A stretch of DNA of 64,000 nucleotides from CAZUXY01 sp964624235 (GTDB taxonomy: Bacteria > Spirochaetota > UBA4802 > UBA5368), in contig CAZUXY010000010.1 in the NCBI GenBank assembly GCA_964624235.1, forward strand, positions 1-64,000, read 5' to 3'. A program made the translations under genes and the position numbers. The notes under the pieces were generated by a model. That model searched no databases. It saw nothing but the letters and a program-made list of their open reading frames with translations, and was not told the origin of the DNA. Numbering within the stretch: position 1 is the first letter of the stretch; each line of letters opens with the position of its first letter. Below, in pieces: positions 1-8,786 of the stretch.

Positions 1-74
1 CTACACCTCCGTTTTTCTGTGGTTTCGTATTTTAGCGTTTCGTGAAGTGCCTGAAGTTTCCAGTACTTACGACG

Positions 75-148
75 CACGCCCGCCCCGACTCGAACGGGGG
101 ACCCACAGCTTAGAAGGCTGTTGCTCTATCCAACTGAGCTACGGGCGC
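75..148 (-). tRNA. tRNA-Arg(TCT)
   Basis: The minus strand folds as a full cloverleaf. The acceptor stem GCGCCCG pairs with CGGGCGT, with G1 opposite U72 as a wobble. The D arm begins GCTCAGTT, the anticodon loop reads CTTCTAA with anticodon TCT, and the T arm contains GTTCGAGTC. CCA is not encoded. It lies 5 nt downstream of tRNA-Pro(TGG) and probably shares its transcript. Confidence 0.95.
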
Positions 149-153
149 GTATG

Positions 154-227
154 TCGGGGTGATAGGATTCGAACCTACGACACCCTGGTCCCAAACCAGG
201 TGCGCTACCGGACTGCGCTACACCCCG
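154..227 (-). tRNA. tRNA-Pro(TGG)
   Basis: Cloverleaf on the minus strand with acceptor CGGGGTG/CACCCCG, discriminator A, anticodon loop TTTGGGA with anticodon TGG, and T loop GTTCGAATC. CCA is not encoded. A consensus-like promoter lies just upstream. The gene sits directly downstream of proS, the synthetase that charges it, on the same strand. Confidence 0.95.
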
Positions 228-240
228 GAAAACTACCCTC

Positions 241-267
241 ATTATAGCCCGGAAAAACCGGTGTCAA
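241..267 (-). promoter_or_regulatory. sigma70-type promoter of the tRNA-Pro/tRNA-Arg pair
   Basis: On the minus strand TTGACA (267-262) is followed after 15 nt by TATAAT (246-241). Transcription would start about 7 nt before the mature 5' end of tRNA-Pro(TGG). Both hexamers are perfect but the spacer is short. The spacer also contains the self-complementary CCGG-TTTTT-CCGG, which could be part of a proS terminator. Confidence 0.6.
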
Positions 268-331
268 TAAAAAATTACCTGGTACCCGCCCTTCCCTGCC
301 CTACATTGTCTGCCGGAAGGAGATGCCTGTT

Positions 332-2059
332 TTATTCCTTTCCTGAAAGCGCCGCCATCTCTTTCGCGATAATATGATTCAGTTGTTCGACCAGGGACGC
401 CTTCGCCGCCTTTATGACTTCTCCGCCCCGCCTGAGCCTGATCTCGGCTTCGCCGCCGGTGAAATAGCTTTTACCCACGGTCACCCTGAGCGGCATCCCC
501 GCCAGGTCGGCGTCGGCGAACTTCACGCCGGGACTGGCCCTGCGGTCGTCGTACAGCGTTTCTATGCCCGCCGCGATCATCATTCCGTAGATTTCATCCA
601 CCGCCGCCGTCTCGTCGTCGGTTTTGGCGATCCCCACCAGGTGCACCTGGAACGGCGCGGTGCTCATGGGCCAGATGATGCCCTTGTCGTCATGGTGCTG
701 CTCTATCACCGCCGCCATGGTGCGGTTCACCCCTATTCCGTAGCACCCCATGATGGGATGCGCCGCCCTGCCGTGCTCGTCGAGCACCGTGAGGCCCATT
801 GACTTCGTGTACTTGTATCCCAGCTTGAAGATGTGTCCCACCTCGATGCCCCGACGCTCGATCATGGCTTTGCCGCACCGCGGGCACGCGTCGCCCTCCC
901 TGGCCGAGGTGATATCGGCCTCTTCTTTTATGATGAAGTCCCTTCCGGGCACCACGTTGCGGTAATGCCGGTCACGGCTGTTGGCGCCGGTTATGGCGTT
1001 CGTCGCTTCGGCCACGGCGGGATCGCATATCGTCCGCACGCTGAACTCGTTCACCGGCCCGGCGAAACCCACCGGCGCCTTCGTCGTCGCCTCGACCACC
1101 GTGTCAGGCGCCAGTTCCAGCGCGGCGGCGGCCAGGGCCTTCTTCAGCTTCACCTCGTTTATCTCGCGACTCCCGGGCACCACGGCCATGACGGGTTTCC
1201 CGTCCGCCAGGTAGATAATGCTTTTAAGAAAGCTGTCGGCCCCTGTGCTGAAGAATTTCACCAGGTCGTCAATGGTCTTCACGTCGGGGGTGTCGACGAT
1301 TTCCACTTTGTCTTCGGTAACGGGCCCCCTTTTTCCCCCGCGGCGGTACTCGGCCCGTTCCTGGTTCGCCTTGTAGCCGCACGACGGGCAGATGAGCAGC
1401 ACCTCCTCTCCCACCTCGGAGGCCACCATGAACTCCTCGGAGTCGCTGCCCCCCATGGACCCGGTGTCGGCCTCCACCGGGATGGTCTCGATGCCGCAGC
1501 GGCTGAATATCCTCCGGTACGCCTTTCGCATGGCCTGGTACGATACATCCAGGCCCTTTTCGTCCATGTCGAAGGAATAGGCGTCTTTCATGATGAACTC
1601 CTTGCTCCTCATGACGCCGAAGCGGGGTCGGATCTCGTCGCGGAACTTGGTATTGATCTGGTAGGCGTTGAGGGGAAGGTCGCGGTACGAGGAAATCACC
1701 GAACGCACCGCCCCCGTGAAAGCCTCCTCGTGAGTAGGCGCCAGGGCGTATTCCAGCCCGTTGCGGTCCTTTATGCGGAACATCTCGGGACCCATAGTCT
1801 CCCAGCGGCCCGATTCCTTCCAGAGATCGGCGCTGGTGAGCTCGGGCATAAGGAACTCCAGCGCGCCGGCGCGGTCCATTTCCTCACGCACGATGTCGGT
1901 AATCTTTCTCAGCACGCGCAGTCCCAGCGGCAGGTACACGTACATACCCGCCGACTCCTTCCGTATAAGACCGGCCCGTATCATCAGCCGGTGGCTCATC
2001 ACCGTCGCGTCGGCGGGGACTTCTTTCAGTGTCGGCAGTACATACCGTGATAATTTCAT
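332..2059 (-). CDS. proS: Prolyl-tRNA synthetase, bacterial (INS-domain) type
   Basis: Charges tRNA-Pro with proline in the cytoplasm. The 575-residue product has the class II core in its first ~220 residues, with motif 2 at about 139-156 (FRDEIRPRFGVMRSKEF). A YbaK-like insertion domain for editing Ala-tRNA-Pro spans roughly residues 240-400. Motif 3 is at about 440-460 (MGCYGIGVNR), and a C-terminal anticodon-binding domain follows. Length is normal for the long bacterial ProS. A tRNA-Pro gene follows it on the same strand. The gene is noticeably more G+C-rich than most of the window, with many GCC/GGC/CTG/GTC codons. That may reflect translational selection or transfer. Confidence 0.97.
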   Translation of the reverse strand: MKLSRYVLPTLKEVPADATVMSHRLMIRAGLIRKESAGMYVYLPLGLRVLRKITDIVREEMDRAGALEFLMPELTSADLWKESGRWETMGPEMFRIKDRNGLEYALAPTHEEAFTGAVRSVISSYRDLPLNAYQINTKFRDEIRPRFGVMRSKEFIMKDAYSFDMDEKGLDVSYQAMRKAYRRIFSRCGIETIPVEADTGSMGGSDSEEFMVASEVGEEVLLICPSCGYKANQERAEYRRGGKRGPVTEDKVEIVDTPDVKTIDDLVKFFSTGADSFLKSIIYLADGKPVMAVVPGSREINEVKLKKALAAAALELAPDTVVEATTKAPVGFAGPVNEFSVRTICDPAVAEATNAITGANSRDRHYRNVVPGRDFIIKEEADITSAREGDACPRCGKAMIERRGIEVGHIFKLGYKYTKSMGLTVLDEHGRAAHPIMGCYGIGVNRTMAAVIEQHHDDKGIIWPMSTAPFQVHLVGIAKTDDETAAVDEIYGMMIAAGIETLYDDRRASPGVKFADADLAGMPLRVTVGKSYFTGGEAEIRLRRGGEVIKAAKASLVEQLNHIIAKEMAALSGKE

Positions 2060-2511
2060 GGCCCCTCTGCTCCTCGATTATATAACTTCAATGCCTTCTA
2101 TATAGAAGCATGTATGCTCCCCTGGAATAACGTCGTAACGGGCATCCCGCATGGAATCAACGCTACCACAAAACAGCCTGCCGGAAATCTGACAACCAAA
2201 ATTTACCCTTGCGTACACACAAACCGGTCGATATGCGTTTCGGTTACCTTTTACGTTCAGGATCGGTATTTCGCGTATATTTTCAATCATTTATCATTGT
2301 ATTTTATTCGCGGCGGCCACCGGCAGAATACTTTATTCACCGGTGGAATAATATATCTGGGACTGTTTAACTATAAAGATTTTACGTTTCTCGCGGGGCA
2401 GGACCTCATGGCTCATCGCAGAGGGCACTGGCATGATACTCTCCATGTACCTTCACCACGTATTCCGACATGTCGGCAGGTTCATATTGCGAAAGGTGAC
2501 GGACTCTCCGT
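2060..2511. other. Intergenic region proS-Na/Pi cotransporter
   Basis: About 450 nt between two minus-strand genes. Short open frames exist on both strands, but none has a good ribosome site or recognisable product. The sequence is more A+T-rich than proS. No clear hairpin or repeat was found. It should hold the proS promoter at its left end. Confidence 0.4.
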
Positions 2512-4209
2512 TCAGAAAATCCTTTTACCCGAGATGATCTGGGCTATATTGAGCGCGTGGTCCCCTATCTTCTCGAAGTTATTGAGCATGTCGATGAATA
2601 TCAGGCCGGATTGCACATCACAGGTGGCGGTGCACAGCCTTTCCACGTGACGGGTCCGCATGGAACGCCGCATTTCATCGATGCGGTCTTCGATGGTTTC
2701 AGCCTGCGGAAGTATATTCACCTGTCCAGGGCTGAAGGAATCCATCAGGAGCTGCAGAAACTCTCTCACCTTCGAGGCAATCTCATGGACTTCACCCCTG
2801 GCGGTTTCCGAAAAAGAAAGTTTAGATTCGTATTTTCTCCTTAAAAGCCTCAATAAATTTTCACAGTGGTCGCCGATACGCTCAAGGTCGTTTACCATGT
2901 GCAGTTTCGATGACACCGCCTGGCTCTGTTCCTGGGATATGGTGTTCTGTGAGATTTTCACCAGGAAGTCCGATATCTCTTTCTCCAGCAGGTCCAGGGT
3001 GTTTTCCTTCATCTCAATACTTTCCACCACGTCACCCAGCTTGGCATCGGGGTTTCTGAACACGTTGATCACCAGATCATACATCTCAATGGCCAGACCC
3101 ATCATCCTTCGGATCTCCAGCATCGCCTGGTTGAGGTTTATACTGGGTGTGGCCACCAGGTTGGTTGTGATATACATTACATGGGGAACGTTTTTAGCCC
3201 CGGTATCCTTTCGTTCGGGTACTATCTTCATGGCCATTCCCGTCAGGACATTAACGAAGGGGAGAAAGAGTATGGTATTGCTGATGTTGAACAGGGTATG
3301 GAACGCCGCCAGGTGGTCGGCGATTACCTTGGCCCGTTCAGTAAGCAGAGAGGAATACGGATCACCGGGCACTATTCTGTCCACCATGGGAACAAACCCC
3401 CAGTGAAAGACCGCAAGCACCCAGCAGACCCCTATCACATTGAATATTACATGCACGCGGGCGCTGCGCTTGGCGTCAGTCGAAGCGCCTATAGAGGCGA
3501 TATTGGCCGTTATCGTGGTACCTATGTTCTCGCCCAGCACCAGCGCACAGGCGGTGGTGAAATCGATGATGCCGTGGACCGCCATTGTCATGGTCATCGC
3601 CATGGTGGCGCTCGATGACTGCACCACCATGGTCACGGCAGTTCCGATTGAAACCACCAGGATTGTCGAAATCATCGTATCGGCATGGTAGCTGGACATG
3701 AAATTCATCACCGCTTCCGATCCACGGAGGTCTCTCACCGCCCCGCTCATTATGTCAAGGCCGAAAAAGAGCACACCGAATCCCAGCAGCACTTCGCCGT
3801 AATGTTTCAATTTCTCATTGTTGACGAAACGCACGAAGAACCCCAGCCCTATCGCCGGAAGAGCGAACGAGCTGATATGCACCTTGAACCCGAACAGGGC
3901 GACCAGCCATCCCGTCGTAGTGGTGCCAATATTGGCGCCCAGTATGATCCCTACCGATTGGGAGAGGGTTATGAGACCCGCGCTGACGAAGCTTACCAGC
4001 ATAACCGTCGTCGCGCTAGACGACTGGATGATACTGGTAATGCCCATACCGGTCAGTACCCCGGTGAACCTGTTATTTGTCACTTTCCACAGTATGCTTT
4101 TAAGCCTGTCACCGGTGGCCATCTGCAGCGCTTCGCTCATGATCTTCATTCCGTAAAGGAAAAGCCCCAATCCGCCGAAAACGCCGACCGCAATATTAAA
4201 ACCGTTCAT
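2512..4209 (-). CDS. Na+/phosphate cotransporter (NptA/YjbB family) with PhoU-like domain
   Basis: Inner-membrane sodium-coupled phosphate transporter family. The 565-residue protein has two inverted transporter repeats, each with the diagnostic QSSSAT signature: Q62-T68 (IIQSSSATTVML) and a second copy near residue 200 (VVQSSSATMAM). Hydrophobic helices fill roughly residues 1-320. The last ~220 residues are soluble and helical, resembling the two-helix-bundle PhoU repeats usually fused to this family; they probably regulate transport. It stands alone. A -10-like TATAAT lies at 4262-4257 on its strand, about 47 nt before the start codon. Transport of phosphate itself is inferred from the family. 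Confidence 0.9.
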   Translation of the reverse strand: MNGFNIAVGVFGGLGLFLYGMKIMSEALQMATGDRLKSILWKVTNNRFTGVLTGMGITSIIQSSSATTVMLVSFVSAGLITLSQSVGIILGANIGTTTTGWLVALFGFKVHISSFALPAIGLGFFVRFVNNEKLKHYGEVLLGFGVLFFGLDIMSGAVRDLRGSEAVMNFMSSYHADTMISTILVVSIGTAVTMVVQSSSATMAMTMTMAVHGIIDFTTACALVLGENIGTTITANIASIGASTDAKRSARVHVIFNVIGVCWVLAVFHWGFVPMVDRIVPGDPYSSLLTERAKVIADHLAAFHTLFNISNTILFLPFVNVLTGMAMKIVPERKDTGAKNVPHVMYITTNLVATPSINLNQAMLEIRRMMGLAIEMYDLVINVFRNPDAKLGDVVESIEMKENTLDLLEKEISDFLVKISQNTISQEQSQAVSSKLHMVNDLERIGDHCENLLRLLRRKYESKLSFSETARGEVHEIASKVREFLQLLMDSFSPGQVNILPQAETIEDRIDEMRRSMRTRHVERLCTATCDVQSGLIFIDMLNNFEKIGDHALNIAQIISGKRIF

Positions 4210-4256
4210 TGGACACCTATCCGGCCTTATAGAAATATAACGCTTTGATAAGAAAT

Positions 4257-4262
4257 ATTATA
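4257..4262 (-). promoter_or_regulatory. Possible -10 box of the Na/Pi cotransporter gene
   Basis: The minus strand reads TATAAT here, with an A+T-rich surround and no good -35 hexamer at the usual distance. A start from it would give a leader of about 40 nt. The -35 is poor, so this is only tentative. Confidence 0.3.
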
Positions 4263-4520
4263 ATAGTAAAGGGTGACAACAAGTTTACAAAACCTACTTC
4301 ACCAGATGAGTCAATTATTATTTGTTGAAAAATGCTGTTCTATTCCCACCCCAATGATGCCGCATGCCGGTTGATCTGTGTTCATATACGTATTTTGTAT
4401 ATATTTTTACCGACAACACTCACCATCGTTGCATACACTCTGGATTATCGTGGTGATCGCCCACGGCACGGGGTTTATGTACACATAACTGTTTTTCCCT
4501 GTGAAATGAAAAAAAGCTTG

Positions 4521-4526
4521 TATAAT
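4521..4526 (+). promoter_or_regulatory. Possible -10 box for the DUF1573-glgX unit
   Basis: TATAAT in an A+T-rich tract, without a convincing -35 at 16-18 nt. If used, transcription would begin near 4533. That would exclude the upstream TTG at 4526 as a start codon and favour TTG 4598. The 4210-4597 interval otherwise shows no gene; it is an A+T-rich divergent region between the phosphate transporter and this unit. Confidence 0.3.
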
Positions 4527-4597
4527 TGACTGAAAATCCTTCAATTTTATCAATTTGCGGCAATACACTAAAGAATATAGAATGTCGGGGTAACTCA

Positions 4598-5020
4598 TTG
4601 CACCACCACACGCATCGCACAGCGCCATTGTTCACTCTAAAACTTCTTTGCGTAATGATGTTCCTGTTTTTTACCGGATGTGATACTCCCAGGATCAGCT
4701 TCAGGGAACTCAGGCACGATTTCGGCGAAACCGATCAACAGCAGACCCTGAACCATACTTTCCTGTTTGTCAACACGGGAGGTGCACCCTTGCTGATCCA
4801 TAAAGTTCATGCCGGGTGAGGCTGCACCGGAGTCCTCCTTTCGAAGGAGGATATCCCCGCCGGGGGCGAGGGAAAGATAAAAGTTACGCTGTATACCGGG
4901 ATAAGGCCGGGACTTCTTATTAAAGAAGTGATAGTTTACAGTAATGACAGCAGCCGCCCCAGGGTGTCCCTTACCGTCAGCGCCAGGGTGAAAGACTCTT
5001 CTGAAGCGAGGAACAAGTAA
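4598..5020 (+). CDS. DUF1573 lipoprotein, probable selenoprotein (in-frame TGA at the CGCT motif)
   Basis: DUF1573 proteins are exported Ig-like proteins of unknown function with a conserved CGCT motif. Read from TTG 4598, codons 11-28 give a hydrophobic signal ending in a lipobox (FFTGC, Cys28). The DUF1573 pattern follows: HDFGE, a framework ending VNTGGAPLLIHKV, then the motif, then IPAGGEGKIKV. The motif reads A-G-TGA-G-C-T, so TGA at 4817-4819 (codon 74) replaces the first Cys of CGCT; the second Cys (codon 76) is kept. The frame continues 66 codons without another stop to TAA 5018-5020, overlapping the ATG of glgX. A stable hairpin follows the TGA. TGA ends other genes here, so the code is standard. 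I infer selenocysteine insertion; a nonsense mutation is the alternative. The start is uncertain: TTG 4598 has GGGG 7 nt upstream, and TTG 4628 is also possible. Confidence 0.75.
4832..4852 (+). promoter_or_regulatory. Candidate bacterial SECIS hairpin
   Basis: Starting 13 nt after the in-frame TGA, bases 4832-4840 pair without mismatch with 4844-4852. This gives nine pairs, the outermost G-U, closed by the triloop TCG (4841-4843). The loop begins 22 nt past the TGA, within the usual distance for bacterial SECIS elements, and contains a G. It is inside the coding frame and not followed by a T run, so it is not a terminator. The G is the third loop base, not the first or second, which departs from the common consensus. 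Confidence 0.55.
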
Positions 5021-7152
5021 TGCCGTCAACCAGGATCACCTTGCCGGGGTACCCCCTTCCTCTTGGGGCGACACTGGAAAAAAACGGCGCCCAGTTCTCA
5101 ATATTCAGCCGAAATGCAGGCAATGTGGTCCTGGTGCTTTTTGAATCCACCGAACCCGGTTCTCCATCGGAGGAAGTTCCTTTCGATCCCGATATCAACC
5201 GGACCGGCGACATATGGCATATATGGATCGAGGGTATCAGGGAAGGACAGTTGTACGGTTACCGGCTGGACGGACCCTTTGATCCTCACAACGGGCACCG
5301 TTTCAACCGTCATAAACTGGTGCTCGACCCTTACGCCCGTTCCGTCTCGGGCAACTTCCAGTGGGACCTTTCCGACGCCCGGGGATTTGACACTTCGTCG
5401 CCTCTCAAGGATCTTTCTTTTTCCACCAGGGACAGCGCGCCCGGCGCGCCCAGGTGCGTGGTGGTCAATCCCAATTTCGACTGGTACGACCGTCAGATCA
5501 AAATCCCTATGACTGAAACCATCATCTACGAACTGCACGTCAAGGGATATACCTGCCACCCGAATTCGGGCTGCGATAAAAAAGGCACCTTCGAGGGACT
5601 TGCGGAAAAGATCCCTTATCTGAAGAAACTGGGGATCACCGCCGTCGAGCTCATGCCCATTCAGGAGTTCGATGAAACGGAAAACATCAATATCAATCCT
5701 GTAACCGGCGAACAATTGAGCAATTACTGGGGTTACAGCACCATGTCCTTTTTCGCACCCAGGGGTAAATACAGTTCCTCGGGGTCCCTGGGTGAGCAGT
5801 ACCAGGAATTCAAAGAGATGGTGAGGGATTTTCACCATGCCGGTATCGAGGTGATCCTGGATATCGTGTTCAACCATACCGCCGAGGGGGACCACCTGGG
5901 ACCGACACTGTGTTTCCGCGGCATCGACAACAGGATCTATTACATGCTGGAACAAAACCGCAGGTTCTATAAAAACTTCTCGGGCTGCGGCAACACCTTC
6001 AACTGCAATCATCCCCTGGTCAGGGACTTTATTCTGGACTGTCTCAAATTCTGGGTCATAGAGATGCACGTCGACGGTTTCCGTTTCGATCTCGCCTCTA
6101 TTCTGGGGAGGGACCAGGACGGAAACATCACCAGCAATCCTCCACTCCTTGAACGTATCGCCGAAGACCCCATACTCAGAAACGCCAAGCTTATCGCCGA
6201 AGCATGGGACGCGGGTGGAGCGTACCAGGTAGGCGCTTTCCCGGGCCGCTGGGCTGAATGGAACGGGAAATACCGGGACGATATACGCAGGTTCTGGAAA
6301 AGGGAAAAGGGGTGCGCCAGCCTCTTTGCCACCAGGCTCTGCGGGAGCCAGGACCTTTACTACGACAAACACAGCCCGCTGCACAGCATCAACTTCATCA
6401 CTTGCCATGACGGATTTACGCTCAATGACCTGGTGACCTACAATGTGAAACACAATTTCGAAAACGGTGAGAACAACAATGACGGGGATAATTACAACAA
6501 CAGCTGGAATTTGGGCGTCGAGGGACCAGAGGCGCCGCATGAAATAGAAGTACTCAGGATTCGACAGATAAAAAACTTTCTTGCGACACTGTTCCTCTCC
6601 CAGGGGATTCCCATGGTGCTCGCCGGGGACGAATTCAGGCGTACGCAGCGGGGAAACAACAACGCGTACTGCCAGGACAATGAAATATCGTGGGTCGACT
6701 GGGGGCTCCTGGGCGCACACGGTGAGATTTTCCGCTTCTGCGCGGAAATGATCCGTTTCAGAAAAGACCATGTCATGCTGAGACGCAAGCACTTCTTCAC
6801 CGGGAAACCCGGTGACAGCCTCAGCGGACCCGATATCTCATGGCACGGGCCCTCGTCCGGAACGCCTGACTGGGAAGACGACAGCCATTTTGTCGCCTGT
6901 CTGATCTACGGTGAATACGGAAAACTGGAGAACGGCTCGGCCGACAGTGATTTCTTCATGATCTTCAACGCCGCCGACAAACAGGTCGACATGGAAATCC
7001 CTCCAGCACCCTCGGGAAACCCCTGGAAACTCGCGATCAACACCGCACAGCCTTCACCACTGGATATACCTGATAAAGGGTCTGAACCCGTCCTTGAAAC
7101 GGCCGTTTATCGGGTCTCTCCTCTCTCGTCGGTGGTCATGATTTCCGGATAA
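5020..7152 (+). CDS. glgX: Glycogen debranching enzyme (isoamylase type)
   Basis: Hydrolyses alpha-1,6 branches of glycogen or limit dextrin in the cytoplasm. The 710-residue protein has an N-terminal CBM48 (about 5-130) and a GH13 barrel. Barrel motifs seen are DIVFNHTAEG, DGFRFDLAS (nucleophile Asp near 355), LIAEAWDAGG (acid Glu near 393) and FITCHDGFTLNDLV (Asp near 463). A beta-sandwich C-terminus follows. Length and motifs fit GlgX/TreX; which is not resolvable without other glycogen genes nearby. The ATG overlaps the TAA of the DUF1573 frame (TAATG), so translation is probably coupled. This also supports full-length reading of the upstream gene. Confidence 0.95.
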   Translation: MPSTRITLPGYPLPLGATLEKNGAQFSIFSRNAGNVVLVLFESTEPGSPSEEVPFDPDINRTGDIWHIWIEGIREGQLYGYRLDGPFDPHNGHRFNRHKLVLDPYARSVSGNFQWDLSDARGFDTSSPLKDLSFSTRDSAPGAPRCVVVNPNFDWYDRQIKIPMTETIIYELHVKGYTCHPNSGCDKKGTFEGLAEKIPYLKKLGITAVELMPIQEFDETENININPVTGEQLSNYWGYSTMSFFAPRGKYSSSGSLGEQYQEFKEMVRDFHHAGIEVILDIVFNHTAEGDHLGPTLCFRGIDNRIYYMLEQNRRFYKNFSGCGNTFNCNHPLVRDFILDCLKFWVIEMHVDGFRFDLASILGRDQDGNITSNPPLLERIAEDPILRNAKLIAEAWDAGGAYQVGAFPGRWAEWNGKYRDDIRRFWKREKGCASLFATRLCGSQDLYYDKHSPLHSINFITCHDGFTLNDLVTYNVKHNFENGENNNDGDNYNNSWNLGVEGPEAPHEIEVLRIRQIKNFLATLFLSQGIPMVLAGDEFRRTQRGNNNAYCQDNEISWVDWGLLGAHGEIFRFCAEMIRFRKDHVMLRRKHFFTGKPGDSLSGPDISWHGPSSGTPDWEDDSHFVACLIYGEYGKLENGSADSDFFMIFNAADKQVDMEIPPAPSGNPWKLAINTAQPSPLDIPDKGSEPVLETAVYRVSPLSSVVMISG

Positions 7153-7292
7153 ATTACCGCCGAGATGATGACGACAATAATAACAGCGGTATAACAGGGT
7201 GATTTGGGAGCGGAAACAGCCCCCTCTTTCATGCAATTTCAATATTATTATATGTACTTTTTCCGGGTTTCCGGATATATTGTAGAGTAATT

Positions 7293-8786
7293 ATGAATAT
7301 CGTTCTGATAATAACACTGCTGACGATCATCCTGATACTGATCTGGGCGCTCTTCGGCAAGGAAGAGATAAAAGCCGAACAGGCAAAAACACCTGAGCCT
7401 GATATTCTCCTGCGGAGAAGGGCCTCGGACAGGGAAATCGAGGAAAGCTTCCCGGACGAACGGAAATCGTACCGGCGCAGATCGGATATGCAGGAGCTGG
7501 AAAAAATCAGCGCTGTTGATTCCGACTTCAATTTGCCCTACAGTATCGATGAAATAATTCCAGAGTCGTCTGGTTTCAGAATCTATCGCCGAACCATCGC
7601 CAACGCCGAAATCTACGCGAAAAAAGGCGATTTTGCCACGGCTGTTTCCCTCTATGAAGGAGTTAACGCAAGGATCAACGATCTCGAAACCAATCATAAG
7701 ATCGATTCCAACATTACTTATCTGAGAAGATATCGCGAACACCTGACCGAGAAAAAAAAGCGTCAGATCGCCCCTGAATCGTTCGGTGAAAAAAAGCCCA
7801 GGGAAATCAGGCTTTCCCTCGACGGTCCCCTTTCGATCCCTGACAATATACAGATCGGCATAACAACCCCTCCCCAGCCGCCGATGTCAATCGACATCAA
7901 CAATATCGCCGAGGAAATCACCCGCCGCCTCAAAGAGGGTAAAATCATACCTTCCGATGACGGCCAGGTACTCTCCACCGAAGAAATGGCGAAGAAAAAA
8001 GAACTGGACCGTTATGTCTCAGATATTGAACGGCTGGAAAAAAAGATCACCGATCTTGAACAACGCCCCGTTCCTGAAAGCGGTAAAATGCCCGCCGTTA
8101 TAGAGGCACGCTACGAGTCACCCATTCCCGTCATCATTGATCCCAAACCTATAATAGACATTCTCGATAGAATCCCCTCCGTCAGGGGTAATAAAACCGT
8201 CGATGAAACGGAAGATCATAAAACCGAATTTTTGAAAAAGGAAGAGGACAAAACCGACGAATGGGACCTCTTGAAAAACCTCGACAAAGATGAGACGGCA
8301 GGCGCCGAAAAATTATCCGATGAGGATATTTTTGCAAAAATACTGGAAGTGGACAAACCCGACCAGGACCAGAAATACGAGATCCTGGGAGATAAGAAAG
8401 GAAGCAGGGAAAGGGAATACGATATCGATGACAAGGAATTCGAACTGAAGCAGAGGGAGGAAGAAAAATTCTACGAAAAATTCCTGCAACACCATAAAAG
8501 AAAAAAGCGCGAGTTGCCCATACTGAAGGTCAGTTACGACTTTACCAAGCTGCCCGACGAATTCAGCCTCGCCAGGGAAAAGAACATACTCGAGTACTCA
8601 TACTACAAGTATAAACCCATGCTCGAACGGGCAAACGAGTTTATACGCATTCGCAAGGTTAAAGACGCCATTAATTATTATAAAGTGGTGATGTCGCAGA
8701 ACATACCCCCGGAATTCAAGGGAATGATCCGTAAAAACATACACGATCTCACCGAGTATCTGGAGAAGTATCTCTCATCCGACTGA
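7293..8786 (+). CDS. Membrane-anchored hypothetical protein, charged, C-terminal helical region
   Basis: I do not recognise the family. The 497-residue product starts with one hydrophobic helix (about 3-20) followed directly by charged residues, so it is probably anchored with the bulk in the cytoplasm. Residues ~105-150 (YRRTIANAEIYAKKGDFATAV) resemble a TPR-like helix pair. A coiled-coil stretch is likely around 235-260. A long Asp/Glu/Lys-rich low-complexity segment runs ~300-405. The last ~70 residues (ANEFIRIRKVKDAINYYKVV) again look like a TPR. It stands alone, with an unremarkable ATG start. The product ends in TGA, confirming TGA as a stop here. Confidence 0.75.
   Translation: MNIVLIITLLTIILILIWALFGKEEIKAEQAKTPEPDILLRRRASDREIEESFPDERKSYRRRSDMQELEKISAVDSDFNLPYSIDEIIPESSGFRIYRRTIANAEIYAKKGDFATAVSLYEGVNARINDLETNHKIDSNITYLRRYREHLTEKKKRQIAPESFGEKKPREIRLSLDGPLSIPDNIQIGITTPPQPPMSIDINNIAEEITRRLKEGKIIPSDDGQVLSTEEMAKKKELDRYVSDIERLEKKITDLEQRPVPESGKMPAVIEARYESPIPVIIDPKPIIDILDRIPSVRGNKTVDETEDHKTEFLKKEEDKTDEWDLLKNLDKDETAGAEKLSDEDIFAKILEVDKPDQDQKYEILGDKKGSREREYDIDDKEFELKQREEEKFYEKFLQHHKRKKRELPILKVSYDFTKLPDEFSLAREKNILEYSYYKYKPMLERANEFIRIRKVKDAINYYKVVMSQNIPPEFKGMIRKNIHDLTEYLEKYLSSD

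Noticed and set aside
833..2050. A 405-codon open frame opposite proS
   Set aside because: Product is His/Arg/Gly-rich low-information sequence, as expected from the complement of a G+C-rich gene; proS is unmistakable.
2114..2650. A 178-codon open frame on the + strand
   Set aside because: It overlaps the phosphate transporter's 3' end, has no ribosome site and no recognisable motif.
4817..4819. TGA read as Trp by a changed genetic code
   Set aside because: Other genes here end in TGA (7293-8786, the kinase, the 54-codon gene), and no other gene contains an in-frame TGA.
4832..4852. Hairpin as intrinsic terminator of a truncated DUF1573 gene
   Set aside because: No T run follows; ATATCC does. 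The coding frame continues and meets glgX.
5098..6792. A 564-codon open frame opposite glgX
   Set aside because: No family resemblance; it mirrors glgX codons.
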